Assembly: GCF_013318015.2 (NCBI RefSeq)
Contig: NZ_CP115841.1
Coordinates: forward strand, 1,364,001 to 1,428,000
DNA length: 64,000 bases
Direction of reading: 5' to 3'
Origin: Agrobacterium tumefaciens
GTDB taxonomy: Bacteria > Pseudomonadota > Alphaproteobacteria > Rhizobiales > Rhizobiaceae
Below the pieces are notes generated by a model that saw nothing but the letters and a program-made list of their open reading frames with translations, was not told where the DNA came from and ran no database searches. A program made the translations under genes and the position numbers. Shown piece after piece: positions 55,634 through 64,000 of the stretch (positions are counted from its first letter, which is position 1; each line of letters begins with the position of its first letter).

Positions 55634-56302
55634 TCAAACCGGCGCAATCATTTTCGGCGGCGTGAAATCCGGAGCCACCAGTCCACCTGAAATCAGCAGT
55701 TTCGCCGCGTCTTCCGGTGTCATGTCCAGCATCACGATCTTGTCCTTCGGCACGAACAGCAGGAAACCCGCCGTCGGCACCGGAGTCGGTGGCAGGAAGA
55801 CGGCAACCATCTCCTGGCCCATCTCGTTGAAGCGATGGGCAAGCTCTCCCTTGACCTCCGAGGATACGAATACCATCGCCCAAGTGCCGGGTGACGGAAA
55901 CTCGATCAGGCCGACCTTCTTGAAAGAGTTCGAATGCTCTTTCAGGACGGATTCGAACAGCTGCTTGATGCTCTTGTAGATCGGCCGCACCAGCGGCATG
56001 CGGTTGAGAACGGATTCGCCGACGCCGACGATCCATTTGCCAATGAGGTTGTTGCCGAGAAAGCCGATGAGTGTGATGCCGATGACGGCGATCAGCAGGC
56101 CGAAGCCGGGGATCGCCACATCGAAATATTGCTCGGGATCGTAACGGGCGGGAATATAGGGCTTAACCCAGCTATCCGCCCATTGCAGGAAGCTCCATAC
56201 CAGCCACATGGTGATGGTGACAGGCGCAAGGATGAGGACGCCCGTGAGGAAGCTGTTGCGCAGACGGGCTGCGAATGAAATTTTGACTGGAATATCGGTC
56301 AT
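55634..56302 (-). CDS. DUF502 family membrane protein, 222 aa
   Basis: Conserved alphaproteobacterial membrane protein with two hydrophobic helices (about 17-40 and 67-90), then a soluble beta-rich part. Seen: VLILAPVTITMWLVWSFLQW (about 22-41) and NRMPLVRPIYKSIKQLFESV (about 100-119), family hallmarks. Function unknown. Its stop lies four bases from the vapC remnant. Immediately downstream of a GNAT gene on the same strand. Confidence 0.88.
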   Translation of the reverse strand: MTDIPVKISFAARLRNSFLTGVLILAPVTITMWLVWSFLQWADSWVKPYIPARYDPEQYFDVAIPGFGLLIAVIGITLIGFLGNNLIGKWIVGVGESVLNRMPLVRPIYKSIKQLFESVLKEHSNSFKKVGLIEFPSPGTWAMVFVSSEVKGELAHRFNEMGQEMVAVFLPPTPVPTAGFLLFVPKDKIVMLDMTPEDAAKLLISGGLVAPDFTPPKMIAPV

Positions 56303-56315
56303 TTACCGTTCGGAA

Positions 56316-56819
56316 TTAAGCGTTGTCGCTATCGAAACCCGGATGAAAACCGACAATGCCGGATGGAGTTCCGCCATGCAAGCGAAGAACTGTGAAATAT
56401 TCGTCAGGAATCCCCTTGCCGCTCAGGCCCTCAACATGGCGAAAACCGAAGCGGCCGTAATAGTCCGGATCGCCAGCGACAACTGCGCCAGAAGCACTCA
56501 GACGGTCCAGCGCGGCAAGCCCTTCCCGAACCAGCCCTGAGCCGACACCCTGCCTTTGCCGGTCCGGCGCCACCGATAAGGGCGCAAGACAGAACCAGCC
56601 GGTCTCGCCGCCCGACAGTGTTACCGGTGAAAAACCGATATGGCCGATGATGCCTTCGCTGTCCTCGGCAACCAGAGAAACAGCCAGCGCACCGGCCTTG
56701 CGAAGCCGTTCGATGATCACATGTTCCGTCTTGTCGCTGTAATCGACGTTACGGAAGGCATCTTCCGTAACGCGAGCAATCGCCTCTTCCTCACCTTGCC
56801 GCTCCGGCCGGATGATCAT
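56316..56819 (-). CDS. GNAT family N-acetyltransferase (YhbS-like), 167 aa
   Basis: Seen: LSVAPDRQRQGVGSGLVREG (about 81-100), where RQRQGVGSG is motif A, and YYGRFGFRHVEGLSG (motif B, about 119). Its ATG overlaps the glmS stop by four bases (ATGA), so translation is likely coupled with glmS. Substrate unknown; coupling hints at amino-sugar metabolism, but this is weak. Confidence 0.88.
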   Translation of the reverse strand: MIIRPERQGEEEAIARVTEDAFRNVDYSDKTEHVIIERLRKAGALAVSLVAEDSEGIIGHIGFSPVTLSGGETGWFCLAPLSVAPDRQRQGVGSGLVREGLAALDRLSASGAVVAGDPDYYGRFGFRHVEGLSGKGIPDEYFTVLRLHGGTPSGIVGFHPGFDSDNA

Positions 56820-58642
56820 TCCACCGTCACCGATTTCGCCAGATTGCGTGGCTGGTCCACATCCGTGCCCATGAAGACGGCGGTGTGATAGGCCAGCAGC
56901 TGGATCGGCAGCGAGAAGACCATCGGCGCGATCAGCTCGTCGACATTGGGCAGCGTGATCGTCGCCATGGTGTCGAGCTTGGAGGCAGCGGCACCCTTCT
57001 CGTCGGTGATGAAGATGATGCGGCCACCGCGCGCGGCCACTTCCTGCATGTTCGAAACGGTCTTTTCAAAGAAGCGGTCATGCGGTGCGATGACGATGAC
57101 AGGCATGTTTTCGTCGATCAGTGCGATTGGCCCATGCTTCAGCTCGCCGGCTGCATATCCTTCGGCATGGATATATGAAATTTCCTTGAGCTTCAGGGCG
57201 CCCTCCAGCGCCAGCGGGAAGCTGGTGCCGCGGCCGAGATAAAGTACATCCTTGAAGCGCGACAGATCGCGCGACAGCGCCTCGATCTGCGGCTGGATGA
57301 GGTTCAGCACCTTGCTCATGATGCGCGGCATCTCGATAAGCTGCTGCACAAGCTCCTTTTCCTCGCCCGGCTTAAGCGTACCGCGCGCCTTGCCCGCGGC
57401 AACCGCGAGCGAAGCGAGCACGGCAAGCTGGCAGGTGAAGGCCTTGGTGGAGGCCACGCCGATTTCCGGGCCGGCGAGGATCGGAAAGATCGCATCCGAT
57501 TCGCGCGCCATGGTCGATTCACGTGTATTGACCACTGCGCCGATCTTCAGTCCCTCTTGCTGGCAGTAACGCAAGGCCGCCAGCGTATCGGCGGTTTCGC
57601 CCGATTGCGAAATGAACAGCGCGGCCTGCGTGGGAACGAGCGGTATCTCGCGGTAACGGAATTCCGATGCGACATCGATTTCCACCGGCAGGCGCGCGTA
57701 ACGTTCGAACCAGTATTTGCCGATCAGGCCGGAAAGATAGGCCGTGCCGCAGGCAGAAATGGCAAGGCCGGAAAGCCTGGCGAAATCGATTGCCGTGTCG
57801 GCATCCTTCACGGTTTTGGAGGCGAAATCCACATAGTGGCTGAGCGCATGGGAAATGACTTCCGGCTGTTCATAGATTTCCTTTTCCATGAAATGGCGGT
57901 GGTTGCCCTTGTCGACCACGAAAGCCGTCGCCTGCGAAATCTGGCGCTCGCGTTTCACCGGGTTGCCGGAGAAATCGATGATTTCCGCACCGTCACGGGT
58001 CACGATGGCGCAGTCGCCATCCACCAGATAGGTGATCTCATTGGTGAAAGGCGAAAGCGCGATCGCGTCGGACCCCAGAAACATCTCGCCCCTGCCGTAA
58101 CCGACGGCAAGCGGCGGGCCGGAGCGCGCCGAAAGCAGCGTATGGGGATCGTCCTGAAACATCACCACCAGCGCATAGGCACCGGTCACGTGGTTCAGCA
58201 TCTTCAGCATCGCCTCGCGATGGCCAAGCCCTTCGCGGGTGTATTTTGCCAGAAGCTGCGCCACCACTTCGGTGTCGGTCTGGGTGGTGAAGGTTGCGCC
58301 CTCGGCGCTCAGTTCCTCGCGCAATTCGGAGAAGTTTTCGATGATGCCGTTATGAACGACGGCAACGCCTTCGACGAAATGCGGGTGGGCGTTGGTTTCG
58401 TTCGGCACGCCGTGCGTCGCCCAGCGCGTATGCGCGATGCCGACGACACCTGGCAGCGGCTTTTCAGAGACCAGCTTTTCCAGATTGAACAGCTTGCCTT
58501 CCGCCCGGCGACGGTCCATCGCGCCATTTTCGATGGTGGCGACACCCGCCGAATCGTAACCGCGATATTCGAGGCGCTTCAGCGCATCGACAAGCCGTTC
58601 AGCAACGGGCTGCGTTCCGACAATTCCGACAATTCCGCACAT
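56816..58642 (-). CDS. glmS: Glutamine-fructose-6-phosphate aminotransferase, 608 aa
   Basis: First step of UDP-GlcNAc synthesis. N-terminal glutaminase with Cys2 nucleophile (MCGIVGIVG), and C-terminal SIS sugar-isomerase domains (SQSGETADT about 348-356; LGRGTSFPLALEGALKLKEI about 470-489; KSVTVE end). No ribozyme-like structure precedes it. glmU lies upstream on the same strand with a 204-base gap. Confidence 0.97.
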   Translation of the reverse strand: MCGIVGIVGTQPVAERLVDALKRLEYRGYDSAGVATIENGAMDRRRAEGKLFNLEKLVSEKPLPGVVGIAHTRWATHGVPNETNAHPHFVEGVAVVHNGIIENFSELREELSAEGATFTTQTDTEVVAQLLAKYTREGLGHREAMLKMLNHVTGAYALVVMFQDDPHTLLSARSGPPLAVGYGRGEMFLGSDAIALSPFTNEITYLVDGDCAIVTRDGAEIIDFSGNPVKRERQISQATAFVVDKGNHRHFMEKEIYEQPEVISHALSHYVDFASKTVKDADTAIDFARLSGLAISACGTAYLSGLIGKYWFERYARLPVEIDVASEFRYREIPLVPTQAALFISQSGETADTLAALRYCQQEGLKIGAVVNTRESTMARESDAIFPILAGPEIGVASTKAFTCQLAVLASLAVAAGKARGTLKPGEEKELVQQLIEMPRIMSKVLNLIQPQIEALSRDLSRFKDVLYLGRGTSFPLALEGALKLKEISYIHAEGYAAGELKHGPIALIDENMPVIVIAPHDRFFEKTVSNMQEVAARGGRIIFITDEKGAAASKLDTMATITLPNVDELIAPMVFSLPIQLLAYHTAVFMGTDVDQPRNLAKSVTVE

Positions 58643-58846
58643 ATATTTCTCCAGACGGCGATCTCTTCACCGAAACTTCCAGAGTATTTCCGCCTTTCCC
58701 TGAAATGCGAAAATACACCACCTTTTTTTTCTGATGCATTTCCGGACGTAAAACCGCTGCGCACCTTTACTGGAAATGCTTTAACCGTTTCTCTGAAATC
58801 GGCAATTATCCCGCCGGTCACTTTCAGTATCGCTCGGTAACGTCAT

Positions 58847-60208
58847 CTAAGAGGATTTTTTCTTCGCTTCCTTCAGCGCTTTCGCCCGCTCGCGCAACGC
58901 GACCGCCCTGCCCGGTTTCACCTCCTGGCGCGCGCGCCCGAAAGCCAGCGCATCGGCAGGCACGTCATCGGTAATCACGCTGCCGGAGGCGATATAGGCC
59001 CGCTCTCCAATGGAGACGGGAGCAACCAGCGACGAATTCGAGCCGATGAAGCTGTTGGCTCCGATCCGCGTTTCGGACTTGTTGTAACCGTCATAATTGC
59101 AGGTGATGGCACCCGCGCCGATATTGCTGCCTGCACCCACGAAAGCATCGCCGATATAGGTCAAATGGTTGACCTTTGCGCCCTCGCCGATCTCGGCCTT
59201 CTTGACCTCACAGAAATTGCCGACCTTGGCGTTGGCGTGCAGGTTTGCACCCGGACGCAACCGCGCAAATGGACCGACAACCGCACCCTGGGCCAGATAG
59301 GCCCCTTCCAGATGCGAAAATGCATGAATGATCGCACCCGGCTCGATCGTCACGCCGGGACCGAAAACGACGTTGGGCTCGATCAGGACATCCTGACCGA
59401 TCTTCGTATCGAAGGAAAGGAATACTGTCTCAGGCGCGATCATCGAAACGCCGTCGACCATCAATTCGTGACGGCGGCGCTCCTGCCAGAGCCTCTCGAT
59501 GAAGGCGAGTTCAGCGCGGTTGTTGCAGCCGGTCAATTCCTTTTCCGGCGCATCGATGGCAATGGCGCGGCGGCCGAGAGAACGGGCGATCTCGACGATG
59601 TCAGTCAGATAATATTCGCCCTTCACATTGCTGTTGCCGATCCGATCCAGCAGATCCAGCGCATTGCGGCCGTTGATGGCCATCAATCCGCTGTTGCACC
59701 AGGTGACCTTGCGCTCCTCGTCGGTGGCGTCCTTTTCCTCGCGGATCGCGACCAGCTCGCCATTCTCGACCAGAAGCCGCCCGTAACCCGTGGGACGGTC
59801 AGTATGGAACCCGATAACGGCGACATCGGCACCGTCGGCAATCGCCTCGCGCGCCCTGTCGAGCGTGGCTGAGGTGATGAGCGGCACATCGCCATAAGCG
59901 ACGATGACATCGTCAAAACCGCGTTCGATCGCCTCGCGTGCGGCAAGAACCGCATGCCCGGTGCCCTTGCGTTCCTTTTGCAGGAAAGCCTCGACCTGCA
60001 GGCCCTTGAGACTTGCCGCAGCAGCGACATTGTCGGCATCGCGCCCGACCACCAGCGCCACCGCGCCGACGCCCGCTCCAGCAACAGCCTCCACCACATG
60101 CCCGATCATCGGGCGTCCAGCGACCGGATGAAGCACCTTGGACTTCGAAGACTTCATGCGCGTGCTGTCGCCCGCTGCGAGAATAACGGCTAGAGAGCTG
60201 CGCTCCAT
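58847..60208 (-). CDS. glmU: Bifunctional UDP-GlcNAc pyrophosphorylase / GlcN-1-P acetyltransferase, 453 aa
   Basis: Last two steps of UDP-GlcNAc synthesis. The pyrophosphorylase domain has [20 protein letters not shown] (about 11-30), a variant of the usual G-x-G-T-R-M loop (D in place of G). The C-terminal half is a left-handed beta helix with hexapeptide repeats ([16 protein letters not shown] about 278) and [19 protein letters not shown] acetyltransferase residues. Full length. A gap of 204 bases with AT-rich DNA separates it from glmS. Confidence 0.96.
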   Translation of the reverse strand: MERSSLAVILAAGDSTRMKSSKSKVLHPVAGRPMIGHVVEAVAGAGVGAVALVVGRDADNVAAAASLKGLQVEAFLQKERKGTGHAVLAAREAIERGFDDVIVAYGDVPLITSATLDRAREAIADGADVAVIGFHTDRPTGYGRLLVENGELVAIREEKDATDEERKVTWCNSGLMAINGRNALDLLDRIGNSNVKGEYYLTDIVEIARSLGRRAIAIDAPEKELTGCNNRAELAFIERLWQERRRHELMVDGVSMIAPETVFLSFDTKIGQDVLIEPNVVFGPGVTIEPGAIIHAFSHLEGAYLAQGAVVGPFARLRPGANLHANAKVGNFCEVKKAEIGEGAKVNHLTYIGDAFVGAGSNIGAGAITCNYDGYNKSETRIGANSFIGSNSSLVAPVSIGERAYIASGSVITDDVPADALAFGRARQEVKPGRAVALRERAKALKEAKKKSS

Positions 60209-60414
60209 AAGACCTCCAACACCCCGTCACCGGCCACAGGCGGCCCGGACAGGGGCAATGTTTGACTTTACGCCGGCCAGCACTGCGGACGGGCGTATGG
60301 GTGATTTCTTTCCGGCACTGCTATAACGGCGCCCCACTTAAGAAACCATGCAAATCTCCACCAAATTTCCACGCCGATTTTCATCAAACGTGATCAGCGG
60401 CAGGCTGGCATGAT

Positions 60415-61152
60415 CTATGGGCGGGAGTTACGGGCCGTGAATTCGAGTATCTGCTGACGGCCGTTTTCAATCAGCCTTTCCATCTCGCGCCGGGCTGCCC
60501 CCTCATCACGCAGGCGAAACGCTTCAACGAGTCGCAGGTGAGAGGCAGACACGTCGGAAATCTCGTTGGGATCGGCTTCCGGGTTGCTCATCCGGAAAAT
60601 GCCCGCCAGCGCCGCCTTTATCAGCGAACCGACGGTGCGCATGAACGGGTTGCCGGACATTTCGGTGATGAGAACGTGGAAATTCATATCCGCAAGCGCG
60701 CGCTTTTCCTTGGAATAAGCCGTGTTGCCCATCTCGTTGGCGTAAGCGACAAGCCTTGCGATATCGGCGTCTTTTGCCCTGGCGGCAGCAAGACCCGCGC
60801 CATAGGGTTCGAACGCCTGGCGGATATCGTAGAGATGCAGCAGGAATTCCTCGCTGACACCAGCCTCGAAGTGCCAGAGCAGCACCTCGCTGTCGAACAT
60901 GTTCCAGCTTTCGCGCTCCGTCACACGGGTACCGATGCGCGCCTTGGGGGAGATCATGCCCTTGGCGGTGAGCGTCTTCATCGCCTCGCGAAGCACCGTT
61001 CGAGAGACTTTCAGCCGCTCCATCAGCTCGGCATCGCCCGGCAGGATGTCACCCGTCTTGAAAACTCCGGACACGATATCGAGACCGAGCTTGTGAACGA
61101 CCTGAGCATGATTTGTCCGCAACTTTCGAAAACCGATCGCCGCATCGAGCAT
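60415..61152 (-). CDS. GntR/FadR-family transcriptional regulator (FCD domain), 245 aa
   Basis: N-terminal winged helix (about 15-80: GDAELMERLKVSRTVLREAM) and a C-terminal FCD ligand-binding domain (about 95-235) with DMNFHVLITEMSGN (metal-binding His) and HLRLVEAFRLRDE. Likely ligand is a carboxylate or a sugar acid; the target could be the adjacent BMP importer (inferred from position). The start at 61152 matches the family; upstream extension to 61347 is AT-rich and unlikely. Confidence 0.85.
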   Translation of the reverse strand: MLDAAIGFRKLRTNHAQVVHKLGLDIVSGVFKTGDILPGDAELMERLKVSRTVLREAMKTLTAKGMISPKARIGTRVTERESWNMFDSEVLLWHFEAGVSEEFLLHLYDIRQAFEPYGAGLAAARAKDADIARLVAYANEMGNTAYSKEKRALADMNFHVLITEMSGNPFMRTVGSLIKAALAGIFRMSNPEADPNEISDVSASHLRLVEAFRLRDEGAARREMERLIENGRQQILEFTARNSRP

Positions 61153-61384
61153 TCCGCGCTGCAAATTCCATGTCCTTCCGTTCGGTTGAAGATGTAAAAA
61201 TCGCGCCTGACTTGTGTAATCCAGGAAAGCAGCCCGATTTTCAACGCAGAATACAGTGAAAAACATCAACGCGCGTGAAAAGCAAAGCCAAACTTCGTTC
61301 GAACAATAAAACACATCAAAATAACAAAGACCGCGCATGAATTGCATGCGCGGTCCCGTTAGCAGCTAGTACCTGCGTGTCACA

Positions 61385-62458
61385 TTATTGCGGCAGCTTG
61401 TCGTCCACGCCGGCAACGTAGAAGTTGAGGCCGAGCAGCACGCCGTCTTCAGCCTTCTCACCCGCCTTCAGCCATTCCGAACCGTCCTGCTTCTTCACCG
61501 GACCGGTAAAGGGGTGCAACTCGCCCGACTTGATCTTGGCTTCGGTTTCCTCAGCCATCTTCTTCACGTCATCAGGCATGTTGGTGTAAGGCGCCATGGT
61601 CAGGATGCCGTCCTTCAGGCCGTCCCAGATGGATTCGGACTTCCACGTGCCGTCAAGCAGGGCCTGCGTGCGCTTGATGTAATAAGCGCCCCAGGTGTCC
61701 TTGATCGCGGTCAGCTGTGTCTCCGGACCGGCCTTGATCATATCGGAAGCCTGACCGAAGGCCTTGATGCCGCGCTCGGCTGCAACCTGCATCGGAGCAG
61801 TCGTATCGGTGTGCTGCGTCAGGATATCGACGCCCTGGTCGATAAGCGCCTTGGCGGCATCGGCTTCCTTGCCGGGGTCAAACCAGGTGTTGGCCCAGAC
61901 GACCTTGACCTTGAACTCAGGATTGACGGACTGCGCGCCAAGAACGAAAGCGTCGATGCCCATCACCACTTCCGGGATCGGGAAGGAAGCGATGTAGCCG
62001 GCAACACCCTTCTTCGACATCTTTGCGGCGATCTGGCCCTGAATGTAGCGGCCTTCATAGAAACGCGAATTGTAGGTTGCGACGTTTTCGGCGGTCTTGA
62101 AGCCGGTGGCGTGCTCGAACTTCACCTTGGGGAACTTCTGGGCAACCTTAACGGTCGCATCCATGAAGCCGAAGGAAGTGGTGAAGACCAGCTCACAGCC
62201 GGAACGTGCCATGCGCTCGATGGCGCGTTCGGCATCCGGGCCTTCCGGAACGCTTTCGAGGAACGGCGTTTCGATCTTGTCGCCGAAATGCTTCTGCAGC
62301 TCTTCGCGACCGATTTCATGCGCCTGCGTCCAGCCGCCATCGGTGCGGCTGCCGACATAGATGAAGCAGACCTTCTTTGCGTCGGCGGCCTCAGCCGAAG
62401 AAACGACGCCTCCAAGAGCCGCTATGGAAGCAGCAAGTGCGATGACCAGTTTTTTCAT
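61385..62458 (-). CDS. BMP family ABC transporter substrate-binding protein, 357 aa
   Basis: Periplasmic binding protein of the basic-membrane-protein/purine-nucleoside family. Signal peptide to about 24 (SSAEAAD). Seen: GSRTDGGWTQAHEIGREELQ (about 37-56) and PIPEVVMGIDAFVLGAQSVN (about 159-178). It is followed upstream by two permeases on the same strand, forming a nucleoside-type importer. No lipobox is seen, unlike many Gram-positive members. Confidence 0.92.
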   Translation of the reverse strand: MKKLVIALAASIAALGGVVSSAEAADAKKVCFIYVGSRTDGGWTQAHEIGREELQKHFGDKIETPFLESVPEGPDAERAIERMARSGCELVFTTSFGFMDATVKVAQKFPKVKFEHATGFKTAENVATYNSRFYEGRYIQGQIAAKMSKKGVAGYIASFPIPEVVMGIDAFVLGAQSVNPEFKVKVVWANTWFDPGKEADAAKALIDQGVDILTQHTDTTAPMQVAAERGIKAFGQASDMIKAGPETQLTAIKDTWGAYYIKRTQALLDGTWKSESIWDGLKDGILTMAPYTNMPDDVKKMAEETEAKIKSGELHPFTGPVKKQDGSEWLKAGEKAEDGVLLGLNFYVAGVDDKLPQ

Positions 62459-62495
62459 TTTTACCCCTGTTTGGTTTGGAGACTGGAAGTTTTTC

Positions 62496-63419
62496 TCACC
62501 GGTCCGGCACGAAGGATTTGCCCAGCGATGCCGGCGTGTTGATCAAGGTCGTGCGGCGATTATGCGAGATGATGACCAGCACGACAATAGTTGCGATATA
62601 GGGCAGCGCCGAAAGCAGTTGCGACGGCACGCCAATGCCGAATGCCTGGGCGTGCAACTGCCCGATGGTGACAGCGCCGAACAGATAACCGCCTGCCAGC
62701 ACCCGCCATGGACGCCAGGACGCGAAGACGACGAGCGCCAGTGCAATCCAGCCGCGCCCGGCCGACATGTTTTCCACCCATTGCGGCGTATAGACCAGCG
62801 AAAGCTGCGCGCCGGCAAGCCCCGCGCACGCACCGCCGAACATGACAGCCAGATAGCGTGTGCGGATGACGTTGATGCCAAGCGCATGGGCAGAACCGTG
62901 ATTGTCGCCGATGGCGCGGATCTTGAGACCCGTGCGGCTCTTGAACAAAAACCAGCTTATGCCGGCAACGAGCGCGATGGACATGTAGAAGATCAGGTCT
63001 TGTCGGAACAGCAAGGGGCCGATGAAGGGTATCTCCGACAGCACCGGAAAGACGATGGGCTGCAGCTTGACGCCCGGCAGGCCAACGAAGCTTTCGCCCA
63101 GCATGCCGGAAACGCCAAGACCGAGAATGGTCAGCGCAAGGCCAGTCGCCACCTGGTTGGTAACGAGCGTCAGCGTCAGGAAACCGAAGAGCAGCGAGAA
63201 AACCGCGCCCGACGCGATACCGGCCAGAATGCCAAGATAGGGCGAACCGGTCATATGCGCGGCAGCGAAAGCGCAGACCGCACCCATGATCATCATGCCC
63301 TCGACGCCGAGATTAAGGACGCCGGAGCGTTCCGCCACCAGCTCGCCCGAGGCGGCAAGGACGAGCGGTGTGGCGGCAGTGATGACCGTGAGAAGGATGG
63401 CCTGAAGCATATCCATCAT
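62496..63419 (-). CDS. ABC transporter permease of nucleoside (BMP) importer, 307 aa
   Basis: Inner-membrane permease with about 8-9 helices. Seen: TPLVLAASGELVAERSGVLN (about 18-37) and ALGINVIRTRYLAVMFGGAC (about 179-198), the family's conserved loops. It overlaps the next permease by four bases (ATGA). The pair plus BmpA match known nucleoside/deoxyinosine importers of rhizobia; the ATPase gene is probably outside the window. Confidence 0.92.
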   Translation of the reverse strand: MMDMLQAILLTVITAATPLVLAASGELVAERSGVLNLGVEGMMIMGAVCAFAAAHMTGSPYLGILAGIASGAVFSLLFGFLTLTLVTNQVATGLALTILGLGVSGMLGESFVGLPGVKLQPIVFPVLSEIPFIGPLLFRQDLIFYMSIALVAGISWFLFKSRTGLKIRAIGDNHGSAHALGINVIRTRYLAVMFGGACAGLAGAQLSLVYTPQWVENMSAGRGWIALALVVFASWRPWRVLAGGYLFGAVTIGQLHAQAFGIGVPSQLLSALPYIATIVVLVIISHNRRTTLINTPASLGKSFVPDR

Positions 63420-64000
63420 GCCGCTCCTTGGCTGTTATGCGCCTTGCCGGTGAAGACGACCCTGATGCGGTAGAAGATCAACGTATCGCAGGAGAGTACG
63501 AAGAACAGCATCAGCCCCTGAAACACACGCGTCACCTTGTCAGACACACCGATGGAAAGCTGCGCCGCCTCACCACCAAGATAGGTCAGTGCAAGCACCA
63601 GCCCGGAGAGGATGATACCGAGCGGATTGAGGCGGCCTAGAAAGGCGACGATGATGGCGGTGAAGCCGTAACCCGGAGAAATGCTGGGCTGAAGATGGCC
63701 GATGGAGCCGGAGGCTTCCGAAATGCCCGCAAGCCCGGCAAGCGCGCCGGAAAGCAGCATCGAAAACCAGACCATGCGGCTCGATGAGAAACCGGCAAAA
63801 CGCCCTGCCCGCGCCGATTGGCCAAGAACCGTAACCTCGAAGCCTTTCAGCATGTAACGCATCATGAACCACAGCGCGATGGCCGCTACGATGGCAAACA
63901 CGAAACCCCAATGCGCCCGGCCCGATGCCAGCATTTCCGGCAGCACTGCGCTCTCGTTGAAGGGTTTCGTCTGCGGGAAGTTATAGCCGCCCGGATCGCG
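63416..64000 (-). CDS. Second ABC transporter permease, 3' part (gene runs off the window)
   Basis: Reading frame open to the window edge, so only the C-terminal part (about 194 codons) is present. Seen: YMLKGFEVTVLGQSARAGRF, SGALAGLAGISEASGSIGHL and GYGFTAIIVAFLGRLNPLGI, all typical of the BMP-type permease partner. Its N-terminus and any ATPase gene lie beyond 64000. It overlaps the preceding permease. Confidence 0.9.
   Translation of the reverse strand, partial: RDPGGYNFPQTKPFNESAVLPEMLASGRAHWGFVFAIVAAIALWFMMRYMLKGFEVTVLGQSARAGRFAGFSSSRMVWFSMLLSGALAGLAGISEASGSIGHLQPSISPGYGFTAIIVAFLGRLNPLGIILSGLVLALTYLGGEAAQLSIGVSDKVTRVFQGLMLFFVLSCDTLIFYRIRVVFTGKAHNSQGAA

Noticed and set aside
58643..58846. 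glmS ribozyme upstream of glmS
   Set aside because: Ribozymes of this class are known from Gram-positive bacteria and no core sequence was seen.

Overview
The window looks like part of the main circular chromosome of an Agrobacterium/Rhizobium-type alphaproteobacterium. The evidence is about 60% G+C housekeeping DNA, a long class II (B12-dependent) ribonucleotide reductase, a glnB-glnA pair, a LysR regulator of the LsrB/VtlR type beside a DUF1127 protein, many Rhizobiales-typical small families (DUF1489, DUF2336, DUF502, IalB, BTLCP), and several Rhizobiaceae-style palindromic intergenic repeats. The gene content and protein sequences fit the Agrobacterium tumefaciens complex best; this is recognition, not a database search. 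No tRNA, rRNA, CRISPR array, prophage or complete insertion sequence was seen.

Layout. 0-3.3 kb: WrbA, a CinA/MoaB-type protein, a tandem UspA protein and xanthine phosphoribosyltransferase. 3.5-7.8 kb: nrdJ behind an unusually long leader with two NrdR-like boxes and a DnaA-like box. 7.8-8.6 kb: an AT-rich patch with an orphan membrane protein and a decayed XRE antitoxin. 8.6-13.8 kb: mntH with a Mur-type operator, an ABC exporter and an AI-2E/PerM protein. 14-18.5 kb: GNAT, cysteine-bearing and DUF2336 proteins, a coupled nitroreductase-flavin reductase pair and a secreted protein. 18.6-23.4 kb: thrS, an overlapping IscU-like/yidD/DUF1697 block, folE and hisI. 23.5-31 kb: patatin, CBS, rhomboid, PAS, PilZ and BTLCP-protease genes, DUF1489 and sdaA. 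31-36.6 kb: a probable unlisted 33-residue membrane protein, a DUF2233 protein, an entericidin, a formyltransferase-like plus MTHFR-like pair, and the LysR/DUF1127 divergon. 36.8-43 kb: GlxA regulator, nnr, glnB-glnA with a candidate sigma-54 promoter and an intercistronic terminator, an EamA transporter and hspQ. 43-48 kb: IalB, a solute-binding protein, a DsbA-like protein, a second EamA transporter and a Tyr/Pro-rich secreted protein. 48.5-54.7 kb: sdhE-mfd divergent from recG. 55 kb: a VapBC module whose toxin gene is frameshifted. 55.6-60.2 kb: DUF502, GNAT, glmS and glmU. 60.4-64 kb: a FadR-type regulator and a BMP-type nucleoside ABC importer that runs off the window.

Themes. Nucleotide and one-carbon metabolism recur (nrdJ, gpt, folE, hisI, two folate-type proteins, the BMP importer). 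So do nitrogen control (glnBA), cell-wall precursor synthesis (glmS, glmU) and DNA repair (mfd, recG). Many genes are tightly packed, with ATGA or TGATG overlaps suggesting translational coupling. Two toxin-antitoxin remnants mark the accessory spots. No large, clearly new multigene system was found. The best leads are the LysR-DUF1127 divergon with repeated TTTGAT half-sites, the hidden small membrane protein near 31.2 kb, the nrdJ leader, the folate-type gene pair, and the three or more repeat families.
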